A stretch of 64,000 nucleotides of DNA from Megalonaias nervosa (GCA_016617855.1 JAECUM010094184.1:1-64000), one strand, 5' to 3'. Counted from the stretch's first letter, positions 1-13,905 are shown. The notes: a model not told the origin generated them from the letters alone. Numbers and translations: made by a program.

Positions 1-108
1 TTATCCCCGTAATAGGTTGACCATTGGGTCGGAGAACCATCCCAAGGTCACCTTACAATCAATTTTAAAAATAAAAATAAAAATAAAAAATAAAAAAAAA
101 TAAAAAAA

Positions 109-290
109 TTCATGCTACCTGCTTACAGGTGAGAGTAAGATCCATGCTACCTGCTTATAGGTGAGAGTAAGATCCACACTTCCTGCTTATAGGTGAGAGT
201 AAGATCCATGCTACCTGCTTATAGGTGAGAGTAAGATCCATGCTACCTGCTTACAGGTGAGAGTAAGATCCATGCTACCTGCTCAACTTT
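109..290. repeat. 32-bp minisatellite, about 6 copies
   Basis: Unit around 'catgctacctgcttataggt' followed by gagagtaagatc. It follows an A-rich tract at 65-107. Confidence 0.85.
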
Positions 291-448
291 TATATATTTC
301 CTTGTGACTTTAGATTTATTTTGTACAAAATCAAAAGTAAAAACAAAAGCCAAAGGAAGAAGAATCAAGAAATTTATGACATTTTGATCAAATATTGTAC
401 AGTTATTTCATATTAGGTGAAGGTGTGTGATGGATTGAGTAATTTTCA

Positions 449-1030
449 TTGGTCATAGACCAGAAGAGCTTATGGGATGGCCTGTTCTCTGTCATCTGAT
501 GTCCTTATTATTATTCCTATTCATCCTAAACTATTTGGAGGTTGCCATGAAACATTACACACACATTCATCTGATGTCGTTATTATTATTGCTATTCATC
601 CTAAACTACTTGGAGATTGCCATGAAATTTTACACACACATTCATCTGATGTCATTTTTATTATTGCTATTCATCCTAAACTACTTGGAGATTGCCATGA
701 AACATTACACACACATTCATCTGATGTCGTTATTATTATTGCTATTCATCCTAAACTACTTGGAGATTGCCATGAAACTTTACACACACATTCATCTGAT
801 GTCATTTTTATTATTGCTATTCATCCTAAACTACTTGGAGATTGCCATGAAACATTACACACACATTCATCTGATGTCATTATTATTATTCCTATTCATC
901 CTAAACTACTTGGAGATTGCCATGAACTTTACACACACATTCATTTGATGTCATTATTATTATTGCTATTCATCCTAAACTACTTGGAGATTGCCATGAA
1001 ACTTTGCACACACATTCATCTGATGGTCTA
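449..1030. repeat. 75-bp minisatellite, about 7 copies, with a dispersed-repeat head
   Basis: The unit contains ttattattattgctattcat and acacacattcatctgatgtc. Because 75 is a multiple of 3, two + frames stay open with 25-residue periodicity; these are not genes. The head (449-476) matches that at 48.47 kb. Confidence 0.9.
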
Positions 1031-2079
1031 ACTTGTTGTAAATATAAATGGTTTCATTTTGGATATCCATTATTTACAACGTTTATAAATACCAGAGAGA
1101 ACCTTGATGTAATTTGATTGGAAGTTCGTTCCACTAAATTTCTTTTAGAAATTAACCTTCCTCTTTCAGTTGCTAGTGTTGCTGGCAATTTATTTTGCAC
1201 ACTTTTTCTAGACAGTAAAATCACAAAGGATTAATCGTGTGCTAGTATGAAAACAGTTCAGTAAAAAAAAAAATCGCACAGAATTCAGATCATCAGTGAA
1301 AGATGGTACATTGGAATCGATAATGACTGAAAAACAAGGTGTGGAAAAGGCTTCTATAAACAGACTGTGTCTGAGTGTGAGTGAGTTGCACTCTTGCACC
1401 TTCTGAATGGGTTTCTGAATGGAACAGGGTCCCCCGTTCGGAAGGTGCAAGAGTGCAGCACATGCATCTTTGACATTAAATAATCAAGTAAGTTATTGTC
1501 CTACTTTACTGATCACTGTAGATGTGCATTAATGTTTTAAAAATCAGTATTTGATTTTGAAAATCGGTACTTTTGTCACAAGCAGTCAGTATTTTTGTAC
1601 CCTGGGGTTGGCAACTATGGATACATATAAATACACATATGAACTTCATGGTCTTTCCATCTTTGGAAGGTAGGTGGTGCCCCATTATGTATGTTGACAT
1701 ACTGGTTGTATTTCCAGTATGAAGATTACAGGTAGAGATATAGTTTATATGCAGTTTTCATTGATGATGAGAAAACTAAAATACTTTGAAATGGATTGGT
1801 TGTCAGTGAGTTTTATTCAGTGTTTTAGGCATTTTAATGGTGGTTCCATTTAACTCACTTTAACCACAAGGCCCTTTGTTTTGCATTTCATGAATACTTT
1901 GAAAACGTCTTATTACCAATTTCATGTCTCACTTAAACTTGGAAAACATTACTATGTTTTCTTCAAAACAGAAGAAATAAACCAATTTCTTTGTGCAAAG
2001 ACAATCTCATCTAGAACAAATCCAAGCATGGGAATGAGAATGAATATGAACAAAATCTATTACATTGTACTTCCTGCAG
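1031..2079. other. Unique-looking sequence, no gene found
   Basis: AT-rich sequence without a recognisable element. A 14-nt segment (tatgaagattacag, about 1718-1731) has exon-like borders but is too short to call. Confidence 0.4.
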
Positions 2080-2104
2080 ATGCAAAAGACTGCTGCAGCC
2101 ACAG
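2080..2104 (+). CDS. Candidate exon (25 nt) of possible upstream gene
   Basis: The acceptor TACTTCCTGCAG and donor CAG|gtactt enclose 25 bases. In phase 0 it reads MQKTAAAT and leaves one base (G), which the segment at 4776 completes as Gly. No preceding exon was identified. Confidence 0.25.
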
Positions 2105-4775
2105 GTACTTGTATCTGTTAGTGAAGAAGGAAAACTATTGACAAAAAACACTGTCCTATTCTATAAATTTTTAAAAATTTTACACAAGGTGATAAACTGA
2201 GCAGTTTAAAATCTGTCCCTTGCTGATTCTGTGCTAATTTTATTTATTCCATCAGCACCCTCATTCACTGGTTAAATATCTCTGCATAAAGAGAGAAATT
2301 CCAAATTTGTTCCCCATTTACAAATTAAGGAGGATTTTATCTTAAGGGAGACTTCACCATTTGTCACTGAAAGAAGGGGGAGGGGAGTTGAAAAGAAGGT
2401 GGAGGAGGAAATGGTCATAGTTCAGTATTTACATAACACTTCAATATCTGTGTCTCTTTTTTGTTGCTCCATTTTTTTAGAGCTCCACTAAAATCAGAAT
2501 CTTTAAAAGATGTCACCTTTAGTTGTACAAGTATGAATCTGTTAATTATTTCTGAGCGTATTCTGTTCCTCATCTGTGTATGAATATTTTTCTGTGCTTC
2601 CTTCTGAAGGGGCATATGCAAAGCTGGCTTGAAGATATTGGGGAACTGATCTTTGCTGCTGTTATTTACATTTTTCCAGAGCTCACAGATATTATCTTTT
2701 GGACACATCTGCTCCAAAATAGGCTTTTTTACTTACATAAACTTTTTCTTGAATCAGTCGTTTACTGACTACCATGCCACATTTCTTACTTGTTCCATAA
2801 TGCTGTATTAGGGTTTTTAGTCCATCAATGCCATAGTCTGCTTGTGCAGACAGAAGTATTCAATAAATTATCTTTACTTCTTGATTTAATTTTTTCATCT
2901 TTATTTATTCAGTTTATCTTAATCCTGATAAATATGTATGGTTTTATAACGTATGATCCACAGGGCTAAATTGATTGGTACAGAAAATTGAAAATTGCAT
3001 TCTACTTTTAAATTGTCTGTATTTTAAATATGCTCAGTATTCTGCCTTTTCTACATTTAATTTTGAAATACCGCTGGAAGGGAGATTGACTGTCTTTCTG
3101 TCTATTTTTGTCCACCCAACATGTACATCTGACTCATATTTATAACCATTTTTGGGCTCAAAAACACTCACTGATATCTCCATTTACAATTTCCCAGCTC
3201 CAGTAATCCAATATACTTGCTAATTTTAAAAATTGTTGTCATCATCACTATCACCATCCAGTAATTGCCAAACAAAAACGTAATGAACCACACTGGGAAT
3301 CAGAGATTAGGGGTTTTCTAGGTAGCTCATATTTTAAACATTCATTTGTAAATCATCCTTCATGGAATGTTCAAAGTATGCCATAATGATTATTCCAGGG
3401 CACAATGTGCAAATCTAATTTAGTTTAACAACCATTCTTGTCATGCTTGCAGAATCCAGATGCGTAAACAGTTGCCTACTTGAAAAACACATCGCAACAA
3501 GAATGGTTAAATAAAAATTGTATATTTTGCCAAGGACATTTTCATATGCAGGACTTTCAGCTAATTTGTGGGAGTTCTTCAAGTGTGCGAATTCATAAAA
3601 TTTTGCATGATTCACGCAATTGCTACCCTGACAGCATCTCTGTTGAAGTACTACATATCAATGGCTTTTGCTGTTGCTTTGCTAGTACTTCCTGTTTGTC
3701 ATGCAGTGAATAAGCTACACTAATTCCTGATTGGTAGTTATTATTTAATCTAGACCAAAACAAGCAGTAACCATCAATGAGATTTCAGTGTAACATATTT
3801 CACCGTATGACACACTGGTTGTGTTGCTTCCAAATTGACCAAAGTAGAAAAGATAAAATTCAGCATAAAAACTTCGCGTAAAAGTGGTTATTAAATGATG
3901 AGTAAAGTGCTTCATTATACGTATGGAACACGTTTTGAATGTATCCTATAGGCAGAACATGCTGCTGGATTAAGATAATTAGCAAGGAATTGGGGGGGAG
4001 GGCAGATTATAGATTATGAACCATGTCACTTTGTTTCAATTTGCAGATGGCAAGTGAGTATTCTCAGTAGTCTTTTTTTATTTTACTAATAAAAAGAGTT
4101 CCTAGGACTGAAAATGCTGTTTCATATGAATTCTGTATTTAAAGACTAACAAGGCAAACTAATAATAATTATTCATGACTGATGAAGACTAAATAACTTA
4201 CATACTGTAAATATCCTTTTGTGTCCATTCTCCATGTCTTGTATCAATAGGTGTATCATTACAGCAAAAGTATCGATCAATCAGTATATCGATGAATTGT
4301 TTCACCTCTAAGTATGGCCAACATAGAAGCCATCTTAAAACTCTTAAAACTACTTTTCCTTGATTGAAGGTCATATCAGTGTTGATTTTTCACCATAAGG
4401 CTTTGCTAGCCAATATTCTTATGTGTTCAGCCTAGCTACACCTTGGCAGATTGTTCAGATATTTTGGTGCTTCAGATATGTAAATTTCATTTGATGCAGA
4501 TGCAGTGGCAAGCCACTGCATCCAGTCAAAGTCAGGTTGTTCAAAAAAAATTTGAACACTGTTCCTACATGATCAAGTCAAGGGGAGCACTCAGCTGGAA
4601 TGGACTCATAAATAAGCAATTTTTCCACTGCCAGTCCATGTTTATACAAGTACATCCACTCCACAGATATACATGTAATAGCTCTCTCTGGTATATAATC
4701 ATACTTTCAATGTTAAACTTACAAAGTATCCTTTTGATGTCAGTGAGGGATCATAGCCAGTTATCTTTCCAACAG
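2105..4775. other. No supported gene; intron of the possible upstream gene
   Basis: AT-rich, mostly non-repetitive. Short open frames here have no splice or codon-use support. Confidence 0.4.
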
Positions 4776-4810
4776 GTGAGGCTGAAAGAAAAATCCGGTC
4801 CCGATATTTG
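4776..4810 (+). CDS. Candidate exon (35 nt) of possible upstream gene
   Basis: The acceptor is ATCTTTCCAACAG. Entered in phase 1 it reads (G)EAERKIRSRYL and exits in phase 0, matching the entry of the segment at 13293. The donor (TTG|gtcaac) is weak, which lowers confidence. Confidence 0.28.
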
Positions 4811-5380
4811 GTCAACCTCGGAGTTTATCATAATAGTCAGAACAATATATAGTTGATCATTTGAGTGGTACATAAATGTCAAAACTACAGTAATACACAT
4901 ATCAATGAAAACAAATATTGTCTTATTTCATTGTTGTGTATATTAAAATATATACTATATTAGCACTATAAGAAACTAAAATTGCAATTTGTCTTCTTTG
5001 TCAGTTTAATTAAAATAGTATATCTTATTTCTTTTGGGCTCCTTATGTTTAAACCTTTAGTGCCAACCTATTATATATAAAATCTTAATGCTAGTAACTT
5101 CGTTTTCTTATCTGTTGATTAGTGTGGCTTTAATAAACCTCCTGTCTAATGTGTCCTAATGAAAATCTCTTCAACAATAGTTACAAGTGGCATGCTGCAA
5201 TTTGCAGTTAAGTACATGGAAGAAAGAACTTGATTAGTAAATACAAAATGTATAACTTATTGTCTTATCCTTTTTATTCATTCATTACAAGACAATTAAT
5301 TTAACTGTGAGAATGAATTTAATCACTTCAATTAAAAAGGTCCGGACTTGCACAAATAAACAATTAAAAAATGAAGAGAG

Positions 5381-5466
<86 letters not shown>

Positions 5467-6639
5467 ATCAGAAACAGTTCCCTTTTAAAGTATTACATTA
5501 TATGTTCTATTGTGACAAAATCCAATGTAATGTTCTAAATCTTATTGCAAACTGTCATTGCAAAACTGAATTTAACACACCAAGAACAATATAAATTTAT
5601 TAGACCATGATAATTATCTCCCTTTGTCCCTTCCAAGTAATATTTTATGTATAGGTTGCCTGAATAAAATAAAAAATAGAACATTTCACTTCTAGCAAAT
5701 CTGACGTATAGCATTGCACACACATGCACAGATAAAACACACACATGTACATCTCTCTCTCTCTGTGCCCAGAATGGACTTAATATTAAATTAAACCAAT
5801 TTTAAAAAAGAAGCATAGTTGCCTTAATAATGGCAATAACCAATTTTAACCGAAAATTATTTTCTTGAGGAGAGCAGCATTAACGTGGCAAACACTGATG
5901 TGACTGTTAAATATATACTTGTCTAGGACTACATCTTTAAGAAAAACTTATTGTCATAGAACTTCAGCCTGAGAATAAAAAGAACATTTACAGTTGCATA
6001 TAATGCAGATATGATATTACCATTATAATATATGAGATATATATTTAATATAAAAAAATATTCAGTGAGAATATTGTATATTTCCAAACTAAACAGCTAA
6101 AATCATTTCTGAGGAAGTCCAAAATTTTTACTAAATTACCCCACCAAGTAACTCTCTAAAGAATTATTAAGAATAAATTGCTGAATCATCCATGAATTAT
6201 GATTTTAGGGATATGAATCTGTTAAAAAATAATTTCAGAAAATAATCACAAAGTTAATTGTGTCAAAATGATTATTTTTATGCAGATACAAGAAAATACA
6301 ATTTTCCATTGCGAATACAATATCCTATAATCATGCCTAATATTTGCTTACCTATCAGTTAACTCCTTTTTTTTGCAAAGATAACTTAGCCTTGTCTTTT
6401 TTAACTCCTCTTTCACTGACGTTAACATTCATGATCCATAAAATTGAGACATTTGTAAAGCAAGATGAAGATGCTATTGCTTGCTTATAAATCAGGAAGC
6501 ATAAAGGAAATAATCTTGGACTGCTTTGTTCCATGCTGCCAGCGATTGGTTTAAAGGGAAGATAACAGGCTACGATCCCTCATTGCCGCCACTATTTTCA
6601 GTCAATGTACAACACACCATTGTTACATGCTAATGGTTA
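4811..6639. other. Intron or intergenic sequence with a long (TG)n
   Basis: It contains (TG)n at 5383-5464, which forces open a run of alternating Val/Cys in one frame, and otherwise AT-rich sequence with no gene signal. Confidence 0.45.
5383..5464. repeat. (TG)n microsatellite
   Basis: About 41 uninterrupted TG units. Confidence 0.95.
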
Positions 6640-7180
6640 GTTGGCATTACATACTAAGGGAGACAAGTCATGAAATCCAGTAGATGTCACAATGGCTAGC
6701 GAAGATGGTCTTGTTGGTACTACATAAACTGAGATGCAATATGGCTACCATGGCAGCTGGCTTGGAAATTTGTCATTGCTAAATGGAAATCTTATGAACA
6801 TTGGGTTTTCACTAGAAGACTGATTGTGATATCTGGTTGCTTCTGAATGAAAATAGTGCATATCTGACCTGAAATATGGCTGCCATGATGAATATGTTGA
6901 AAATCTTGTGTCTGATTCTCCTGAATGGATGATCATATCACCATGGAGTTTTCACCACAATCTTTTAAATGGTATCTAATTTGTCCTAAATGATCTTACT
7001 TCCACTATGGCTACCACAGTTACTAATTTGAAAATCTTATCAGTGAAGAATATCAGAGATGGTTTAAGCACTCAGTAATTAGAAAGAAGAAATGATCTTG
7101 TCTTGAATTGTTGGAAATCCTTTTCAGACAGTAAAGCATCAGTCTGCTGAGGAACTCCTGTTGAAAATTTTGGGCATATT
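6640..7180. mobile_element. Dispersed mid-repeat family, copy A
   Basis: It carries blocks shared with 10.6-11.6, 22.96-23.65 and 49.3-49.57 kb: 'atggctaccatggcagc', 'gggttttcactagaagac', 'cctaaatgatcttac', 'gaaatgatcttgtcttga'. There is no coding content. Family type unknown. Confidence 0.6.
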
Positions 7181-7266
7181 TTCTGAGTGAATCTTTTTAA
7201 TTTCAAAGTTTTGCATCAGGAAAACAATGTATTTCCTGTCTCAAGATAAAAAGTAATATTTATATA

Positions 7267-8670
7267 TGAAACTAGTAACATCAAGCCCTCCATATTGAAC
7301 TAGTAACACCAAGCCCTACATATTGAACTAGTAACATCAAGCCCTACATATTAAACTAGTAACACCAAGCCCTACTTATTAAACTAGTAACAGCAAGCCC
7401 TACATATTGAACTAGTAACACCAAGCCCTACATATTGAACTAGTAACATCAAGCCCTTCATATTAAACTAATAACAGCAAGCCCTACATATTGAACCAGT
7501 AACATCAAGCCATACATATTAAACTAGTACTATCAAGCCTTACATATTAATCTAGTAACACCATCATCATCATCATCATCATCATCATCATATTAAACTA
7601 GTAACATCAAGCCCTACATATTAAACTAGTAACACCAAGCCCTACATATTAAACTGGTAACACCAAGCCCTACATATTAATCTAGTAACATCAAGCCCTA
7701 CATATTAAATTAGTAACACCAAGCCCTGCATATTAAACTAGTAACACCAAGCCCTACAGATTAATCTAGTAACATCAAGCCCTACATATTAAACTAGTAA
7801 CACCAAGCCCTACATATTAAACTAGTAACACCAAGCCCTATATATTAATCTAGTAACATCAAGCCATACATATTAAACTAGTACTATCAAGCCCTACATA
7901 TTAAACTAGTAACACCAAGCCCTACATATTAAACTAGTAACACCAAGCCCTACATATTGAACTAGTAACACCAAGCCCTACATATTAAGCTAGTAAAATC
8001 AAGCCATACATATTAAACTAGTAATATCAAGCCTTACACATTATACTAGTAACATCAAGCCCTACATATTAAACTAATAACATCAGGTCCTATATATTGA
8101 ACTAGTAACATCAAGTTTTCCCTATTAAACTAGTAACATTAAGTCCTACTTATTAAACTAGTAACATCAAGCCCAACATATTGAACTAGTAACATCAAGC
8201 CCTACATATTAAACTAGTAACACCAAGCCCTACATTTTAAACTAGCAACATCAAGCCCTACATATTGAATTAGTAACATGAAGCCTAATGTATTAAACTA
8301 GTAACACCAAGCCTGACATATTAAACTAGTAACATTAAGTCCTACATGTTAAACTAGTAACATCAAGCCCTACATATTAAACTAATAACATCAAGCCTTA
8401 AGTATTAAACTAGTAACACCAAGCCCGACATTTTAAACTAATAACATCGGGTCCTATATATTGAACTAGTAACATCAGGTCTTACATGTTAAACTAGTAA
8501 CATCAAACCTAACATATTAAACTAATAACATTAAGTCCTACATGTTAAACTAGTAACGTCAAGCCCAACATATTAAACTAGTAACACCAAGCCCGACATA
8601 TTAAACTAGTAACATTAAGTCTTACATATTAAACTAGTAACATTAAGTCCTATATATTGAACTATTGACC
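7267..8670. repeat. 28-bp minisatellite, about 50 copies
   Basis: The unit is close to aactagtaacaccaagccc followed by tacatatt. It runs for 1.4 kb with point variants and one (ATC)n insertion at 7563-7592. There are no unique spacers, so it is not a CRISPR-like array. Confidence 0.92.
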
Positions 8671-9221
8671 TTTTTAAATGTGTAAATAAGTATGTTAATT
8701 GTTCAAACTTTGCAACATTTATTATTATGTCTTTCAGGTGCATCATAATCAAGACTGTCACAACAACGGAAAGAACGAACCACCATTTCTTCATCAATTT
8801 TTATTTTGATTGGGTCACTTAGTATTTCTATCATAGTCACAATGCTGAGTGTTGCTGAGAAGTCCAAATATAAGTCCAGTAATTTTATTAAAATCAAGCT
8901 TGCCAACATAGTAGTGATGTGACACATACTGATATTAGTTCATGTTCTGGTGATCTTTGGAACTCGTGGTCAACTTGTTTCTAGTTGCCTAGCAGATAAA
9001 ACATTGCCTTTAATTTTTTGTGTTTTATCATTACATACACATTGCCAGTTGTAATTTGATTGGCTTATCAGAAAGTCAGCAAAACATGATATCATATCAG
9101 TGCCCATCAGATATGCTTATTATAAGTAGATCTCAATTTTTAATCAGATTGTGAAATCGAGTGTCTCAAGAGAGGACAGATGTGATGATTTGTGATATTT
9201 TTATTAAAGTAAATTGATTTC

Positions 9222-9395
9222 AGGATATGGTAATTACACACTCCATAGGATACGGTAATTACACTGTAGAATACTGTATTACACATTTGGTAGGGTACTG
9301 TAATTACACATTCTGTAGGATACTGTATTACACACTCTGTAGGATACTGTAATTACACATTCTGTAGGATACTGTATTACACATTCTGTAGGAGT
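9222..9395. repeat. About 25-bp minisatellite
   Basis: Unit close to aggatactgtaattacaca plus ttctgt, about 7 copies with indels. Confidence 0.8.
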
Positions 9396-9762
9396 GAACA
9401 TTAATTTTGCTACTTTGGCAAATAATATCTTAACAAAATAGTAAATGTTTTTAAATGTTGAAATTTCCTTGTTAAAATGTAGAGCAACACTTGTGAACTT
9501 GATTTATATAGGAATAAATGGGAAGCATATTTGAGAGAAAATTGATCTCACAGAGCTAACATAAAACTAGTTAAAACCAACACTGCATACATATGTATGG
9601 AGCTATATTTAGCTCACCTGGCTGTATGACCAAGTGAGCTTATGATTTCGCTGTATTGTATCATCTGTTCACAGTTGTTATTTACAAACTTCAAAATAAT
9701 TTGCAGACCTGTTTGCACAGAATTTTGGAGGGGGGTGTGTGTGTGTGTGTGTGTGTCATTTG

Positions 9763-10062
9763 GATTTTTAACTTAGCTTTAACAATTTTTCAGTCATGTT
9801 GCTATGATGTCTGCGGTGTGGCAGTTTATAGTGATGTCTAGCACTGGGGCATCATGCTGCAGACATGTAGCATGATATCCCACCCAGTCACTTTACCCTG
9901 ACACCAGGCTGACCAGTCCTGACACTAACCTCTTAATGCTGAGTGCCAAGCGAGGCAGCTGTTAGTACCATTTTTGTAAGTCTTTGGTATGACTCGGTCG
10001 GGTGTCGAACCCATGACCTCCCACATCTGAGGCAGATGCTCTAACCACAAGGCAACCTTAGC
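9763..10062 (-). mobile_element. tRNA-derived SINE, family 1, reversed copy
   Basis: Read on the minus strand it starts with the A-box segment (ttgtggttagagcatctgcc) and a B box (gggttcgacaccc). Then come the family body and tail, ending near 9763 in the block that matches gttatcgctacgttaaaaat at 30.25 kb. Confidence 0.8.
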
Positions 10063-10559
10063 AGTCGATTTTGGAGGGAGTATCCTTTTATCAAGGATTT
10101 TCTGATTTGTGTAATGGATGTTAATCCATCATCCAATATGGCACCATTACTAAAATAAGAAACCGTTCAACAAAATTTGACCAAATTTGATGGAAAACAT
10201 CCTACCATGAACGTCTTTCAGATTGTTGAAATTATCCTAAGCTTACATAAAATAGGACTTCCATTACTAATAATAGATAAATCTTTAAATGACATTTTAT
10301 AAATTGTTCAAGAAAATTTGAGAAGACTTGACAAAAAGCTTTCAGGCATAGAGGGTTTACATATTTTGTACCACTCCACTGTCAGATATGGCCATGGCTA
10401 CTAAAATTATGGAAAATATTACATGAATTAGTCGCAAAAAACTGCTAATAAGAATTTGACCAAATTTAACCAAAAGTACCCTTGCTTGAAATGATTTAGA
10501 TCTACTGGCTGATATTACTAATGATGGGAAAATGTTTACACAGCTAAAACTTTGACCCA

Positions 10560-11590
10560 AAGCACCATGACGTAAAGGCCTTTTAACACTGGACAGATGA
10601 TGTTAATGTACCTTTAGTTGTGGATGAAGGTTCAAAGACCAGAGAAAACTTGAAACAGTTGTTTCATAACATATGAATGAAAAATCAGATCGACATGGGA
10701 TTTTCACCAGAAGACTTCATTTGATGTCTTGTTGGACCTAAGTGATAATGGCTGCTTTGGCAGCCAGTAAGATTGCCACAGTGGCCATTTGAAAAATTTT
10801 TTATGCTACACTTCTTGAATGGATGGTCTTTTTAACATGGGATTTTTACCAGAAGACTTCATATGACGTCTAGTTGGTCTTAAATGAAAATGGTTCCACT
10901 TTAGTATCCAGTAATGAGTGCCACCATGGTAGCCATCTTGAAAATCTTATCATTGATATGCCATCTGAATAAAAAGTCGTATCACGATGCAGTTTTCTCT
11001 AAAAGATTTCTTGTGATATAAGAATGGTATCAATGTGACATCCATTATGGCCATCATGGTAGCCATCTTGAAAATCTTGTCATTGCTACTCCACCTGAAT
11101 AAAAAGTATCAAGATGGGGTTTTCACTAAAAGATTTCTTGTGATATAAGAATGGTGTCAATATGACATCCAATATGGCCACCATGGAAACCATCTTGAAA
11201 ATCATGTTATGGCTACGCATCCTGAATGGAAAGTTTTGTCAACATGGTTTTTCACTTATAGTAAATGGTGGGGTCATACAGCCATTATGACTGCTACAGT
11301 GACTGATTCGAAAATCTTGTTATTGCCCAAAAATATCGGAGGGCTGTTCCATTTAAACATACATGGTACCCAAGGAAGTCATTTTTTACGGATGTTTGCC
11401 AGGGTATTCTGATAACTCGGATACAAAATTCTAAATTGCATGTATAGATGACCACTTCAAATTATAAATGTCTTGCATGGGTCCCAAGTACATTTGACTT
11501 GATTAACCCAGAGATGGTTTCAACATTTAGAAATTAAAATAGAAAAATTGGTCATATCTTGAATATTTTTAAATTCATTGAACATCTTTG
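10560..11590. mobile_element. Dispersed mid-repeat family, copy B (internally reiterated)
   Basis: Four or five partial reiterations of a block of about 130 bp (gccaccatggtagccatctt, gaaaatctt, cattgctactccacctgaat, tggggttttcactaaaagat). It ends at gagggactcctagtatcata, from which the 53-bp array at 11589 starts. Confidence 0.6.
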
Positions 11591-11893
11591 AGGGACTCCT
11601 AGTATCATATCCCTAAGAGCAATCTAAGACATCATTATCTTTGAGGGACTCCTAGTATCATATCCCTAAGAGCAATCTAAGACATTATTATCTTTGAGGG
11701 ACTCGTGGTATCACATCCCTAAGAGCAATCGAAGAGATCATTATCTTTGAGGGACTCATGGTATCACATCCCTAAGAGCAATCTAAGAGATCATTATCTT
11801 TGAGGGACTCATGGTATCACATCCCTAAGAGCAATCTAAGAGATCATTATCTTTGAGGGACTCATGGTATCATACCCCTAATAGCAATCTAAG
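11589..11893. repeat. 53-bp minisatellite, about 6 copies
   Basis: The unit starts tctttgagggactcatggta and includes tccctaagagcaatctaag. It begins at the tail of dispersed repeat copy B. Confidence 0.88.
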
Positions 11894-13292
11894 GTATAAT
11901 TGGTTATAATTGGTTGATAATGAGTGAACAAGAAAAGTGCTTACTTGGGTACAAATATTTAGATGAATGTGTTAAACTATACTTTGTCAAAAAACAAGTG
12001 AAATTTGATTTATGTGACTCATGTTTCAAAATGCTTATAATTAATGCAATCTAAATTAATATTTTGTATTATAGTCATTAGCGGTTGTTTCATGAAATTG
12101 TAAGAAAGTGTAATTTTTGCAGGATTTATTATTACATAAATTTATATTTCCATTGTGTTTTTTATCTATGGTTATAAGTATTTAAGGAAACAATGTTTTA
12201 TTTTAATGTCAAAGATTTACAGTTTTGAAATAATCATCTTTAGAATCCAATGGAACCACCTTATGCAGGTTGATTATTTGTAACACCAGGAGTTATTAAA
12301 TATGTTTTATTTTAAGGTTACTGAGTGTAAGAAACAGACTGTGAAGTCTTTTGACTCTTCAACTATGAATGCAGATATTTCTTATTTCAAAACTGCATGA
12401 AATTTTTGTCAAACTATAGTATATAGTCGAAAAATAGTCATTAAAAAAAATCAGATACAAATATTCTGATCACAGAGCCACAGTGGATTAGAAAAAAGTC
12501 AAATCCCATTAGAGCTATTCCATTTAAACATACATGGTTCGCAAGGATGGCACTTTCTAAAAAATATATGCTAGGGTACTCAGATTACCCAAAGAGTTCA
12601 TATGAAAACAATACAAAGTTCTAAATGCATCTATGGGTTATGTGTCTGCCCAGGGTCCCACTTACATTTAACTAGAACAGCCCTCATCAAAAAGTTCTTC
12701 ATCAGTATTCCTGCAATGTCAATAAAGTCTGAAAAAAAATATTTGATATTCATATTCAAAAGATAGCCTTCAATCTGTTTTAATCTCTAATAATTTTATA
12801 TTTTAGAGACTTTTTTGTTTTGTGCAATATTATTTAACATTTCTGTTAGTGCAGTTTTATGTTAGTGCAATATTATGTTAGTGCAATATTATGTTAAATT
12901 GCAATATATTTGTCTCAGTATACAAATTTTGTGTCTAGTTTATGCCCTGTTTAATTATTGTTATAAAATGGATTTATCTTATTTATTTTCTGAAGATTAT
13001 GTCTGTAGTTTAATGCCATATATATAACATATTATTTTTATGCTGTAGCTTATTATCTGTGATATAGGCTGTGTAGTCTTAGAAAAAATACATTATTTTG
13101 TAGTTATTCGTGGGTGAAAACAAATTTGAAGTGAACACAAATTGGGAGGAGATAAATTTATTGGAATTTTGTCAGTTTGTGGAATTATCATGATCCTGAT
13201 TTCATTTGGGAAATATATTTTTGAAAAATCTTAATAATTGACTCAGAATTGTTTCCTTTAAGTAATTTGTGACATGGACTTCTTTTTTTTAG
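11894..13292. other. AT-rich sequence, nothing recognised
   Basis: A block at 12500-12690 (gctattccatttaaacatac, gggtccca) echoes 11345-11500, so a second short copy of the dispersed repeat tail may be here. There are no exons with convincing borders before 13293. Confidence 0.4.
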
Positions 13293-13348
13293 CATCTAGC
13301 TGCTGACACAAGTGACACCAACCCTTTCACTCATGAGCAATTTAATGG
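13293..13348 (+). CDS. Candidate exon (56 nt) at the edge of a minisatellite
   Basis: The strong acceptor TTCTTTTTTTTAG is followed by the only open phase (0), reading HLAADTSDTNPFTHEQFN. It exits in phase 2 at a GTGATT donor. The other two phases have early stops. The last 20 or so exon bases plus the donor are the first unit of the 44-bp minisatellite that follows, so the array seems to have grown from this exon boundary. Confidence 0.4.
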
Positions 13349-13905
13349 GTGATTGACATGAATTCTTCTGGTAATCATGGGCAATTTAGTGGGTGATAGA
13401 CATGTATTCTTCTGGCAATCATTAGCAATTTAGTGGGTGATTGACAGATTCTTTTGTTAATCTTGAGCAACTTAGTGGGTGATTGACATGTATTTGTCTG
13501 GTAATCATGAGCAGATTAGTGGGTGATTGACATGTATTCTTCTGGTAATCACTAGCAACTTAGTGATTTACATGGATTCTTTTGGTAATCATGAGCAACT
13601 TTATTGGTGACTGACAGGGTTCTTCTGGTAACCATGAGCAATTTATTGGGTGACTGAAGGGATTCTTTTAGTAGTCATGAGCAAATTGGTGGATGATTGA
13701 CATGGATTCTTCTAGTAATCATGAGCAACTTGTCTGGTGACTGAATGAATTCTTTTGGTAATCAAGAGAACCTTAGTGGGTGATATTGAGCAACTTTGTT
13801 GATGACTGACACTGGTTCTTTTGGTAATCATGGGCAAATTAGTGTTTGACTGACATAGATTCTTTTGGTTATCATGAGCAAATTAGTGGGTAACAGGGAT
13901 AATTT
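13331..13905. repeat. 44-bp minisatellite seeded at an exon-intron boundary
   Basis: The unit starts atgagcaatttagtgggtga and goes on through ttgacatggattcttctggt. About 13 variable copies. The first unit coincides with the end and GT donor of the candidate exon at 13293-13348, so many copies carry a donor-like gtgatt. Confidence 0.88.

Noticed and set aside
472..1031. Two overlapping + frames of 158 and 184 codons.
   Set aside because: A 75-bp tandem repeat keeps several frames open; the residue pattern repeats every 25 residues.
5307..5594. Frame with a long Val/Cys alternation.
   Set aside because: It is a translation of a (TG)n microsatellite.
7267..8670. Regular 28-bp repeats resembling a CRISPR array.
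   Set aside because: The units are directly contiguous with no unique spacers, and the genome is eukaryotic.
8739..8810. Possible exon reading VHHNQDCHNNGKNEPPF after a TTTCAG acceptor.
   Set aside because: It runs into a stop with no donor, lies at the end of a large array, and has no neighbouring exon in phase that would make it a last exon.
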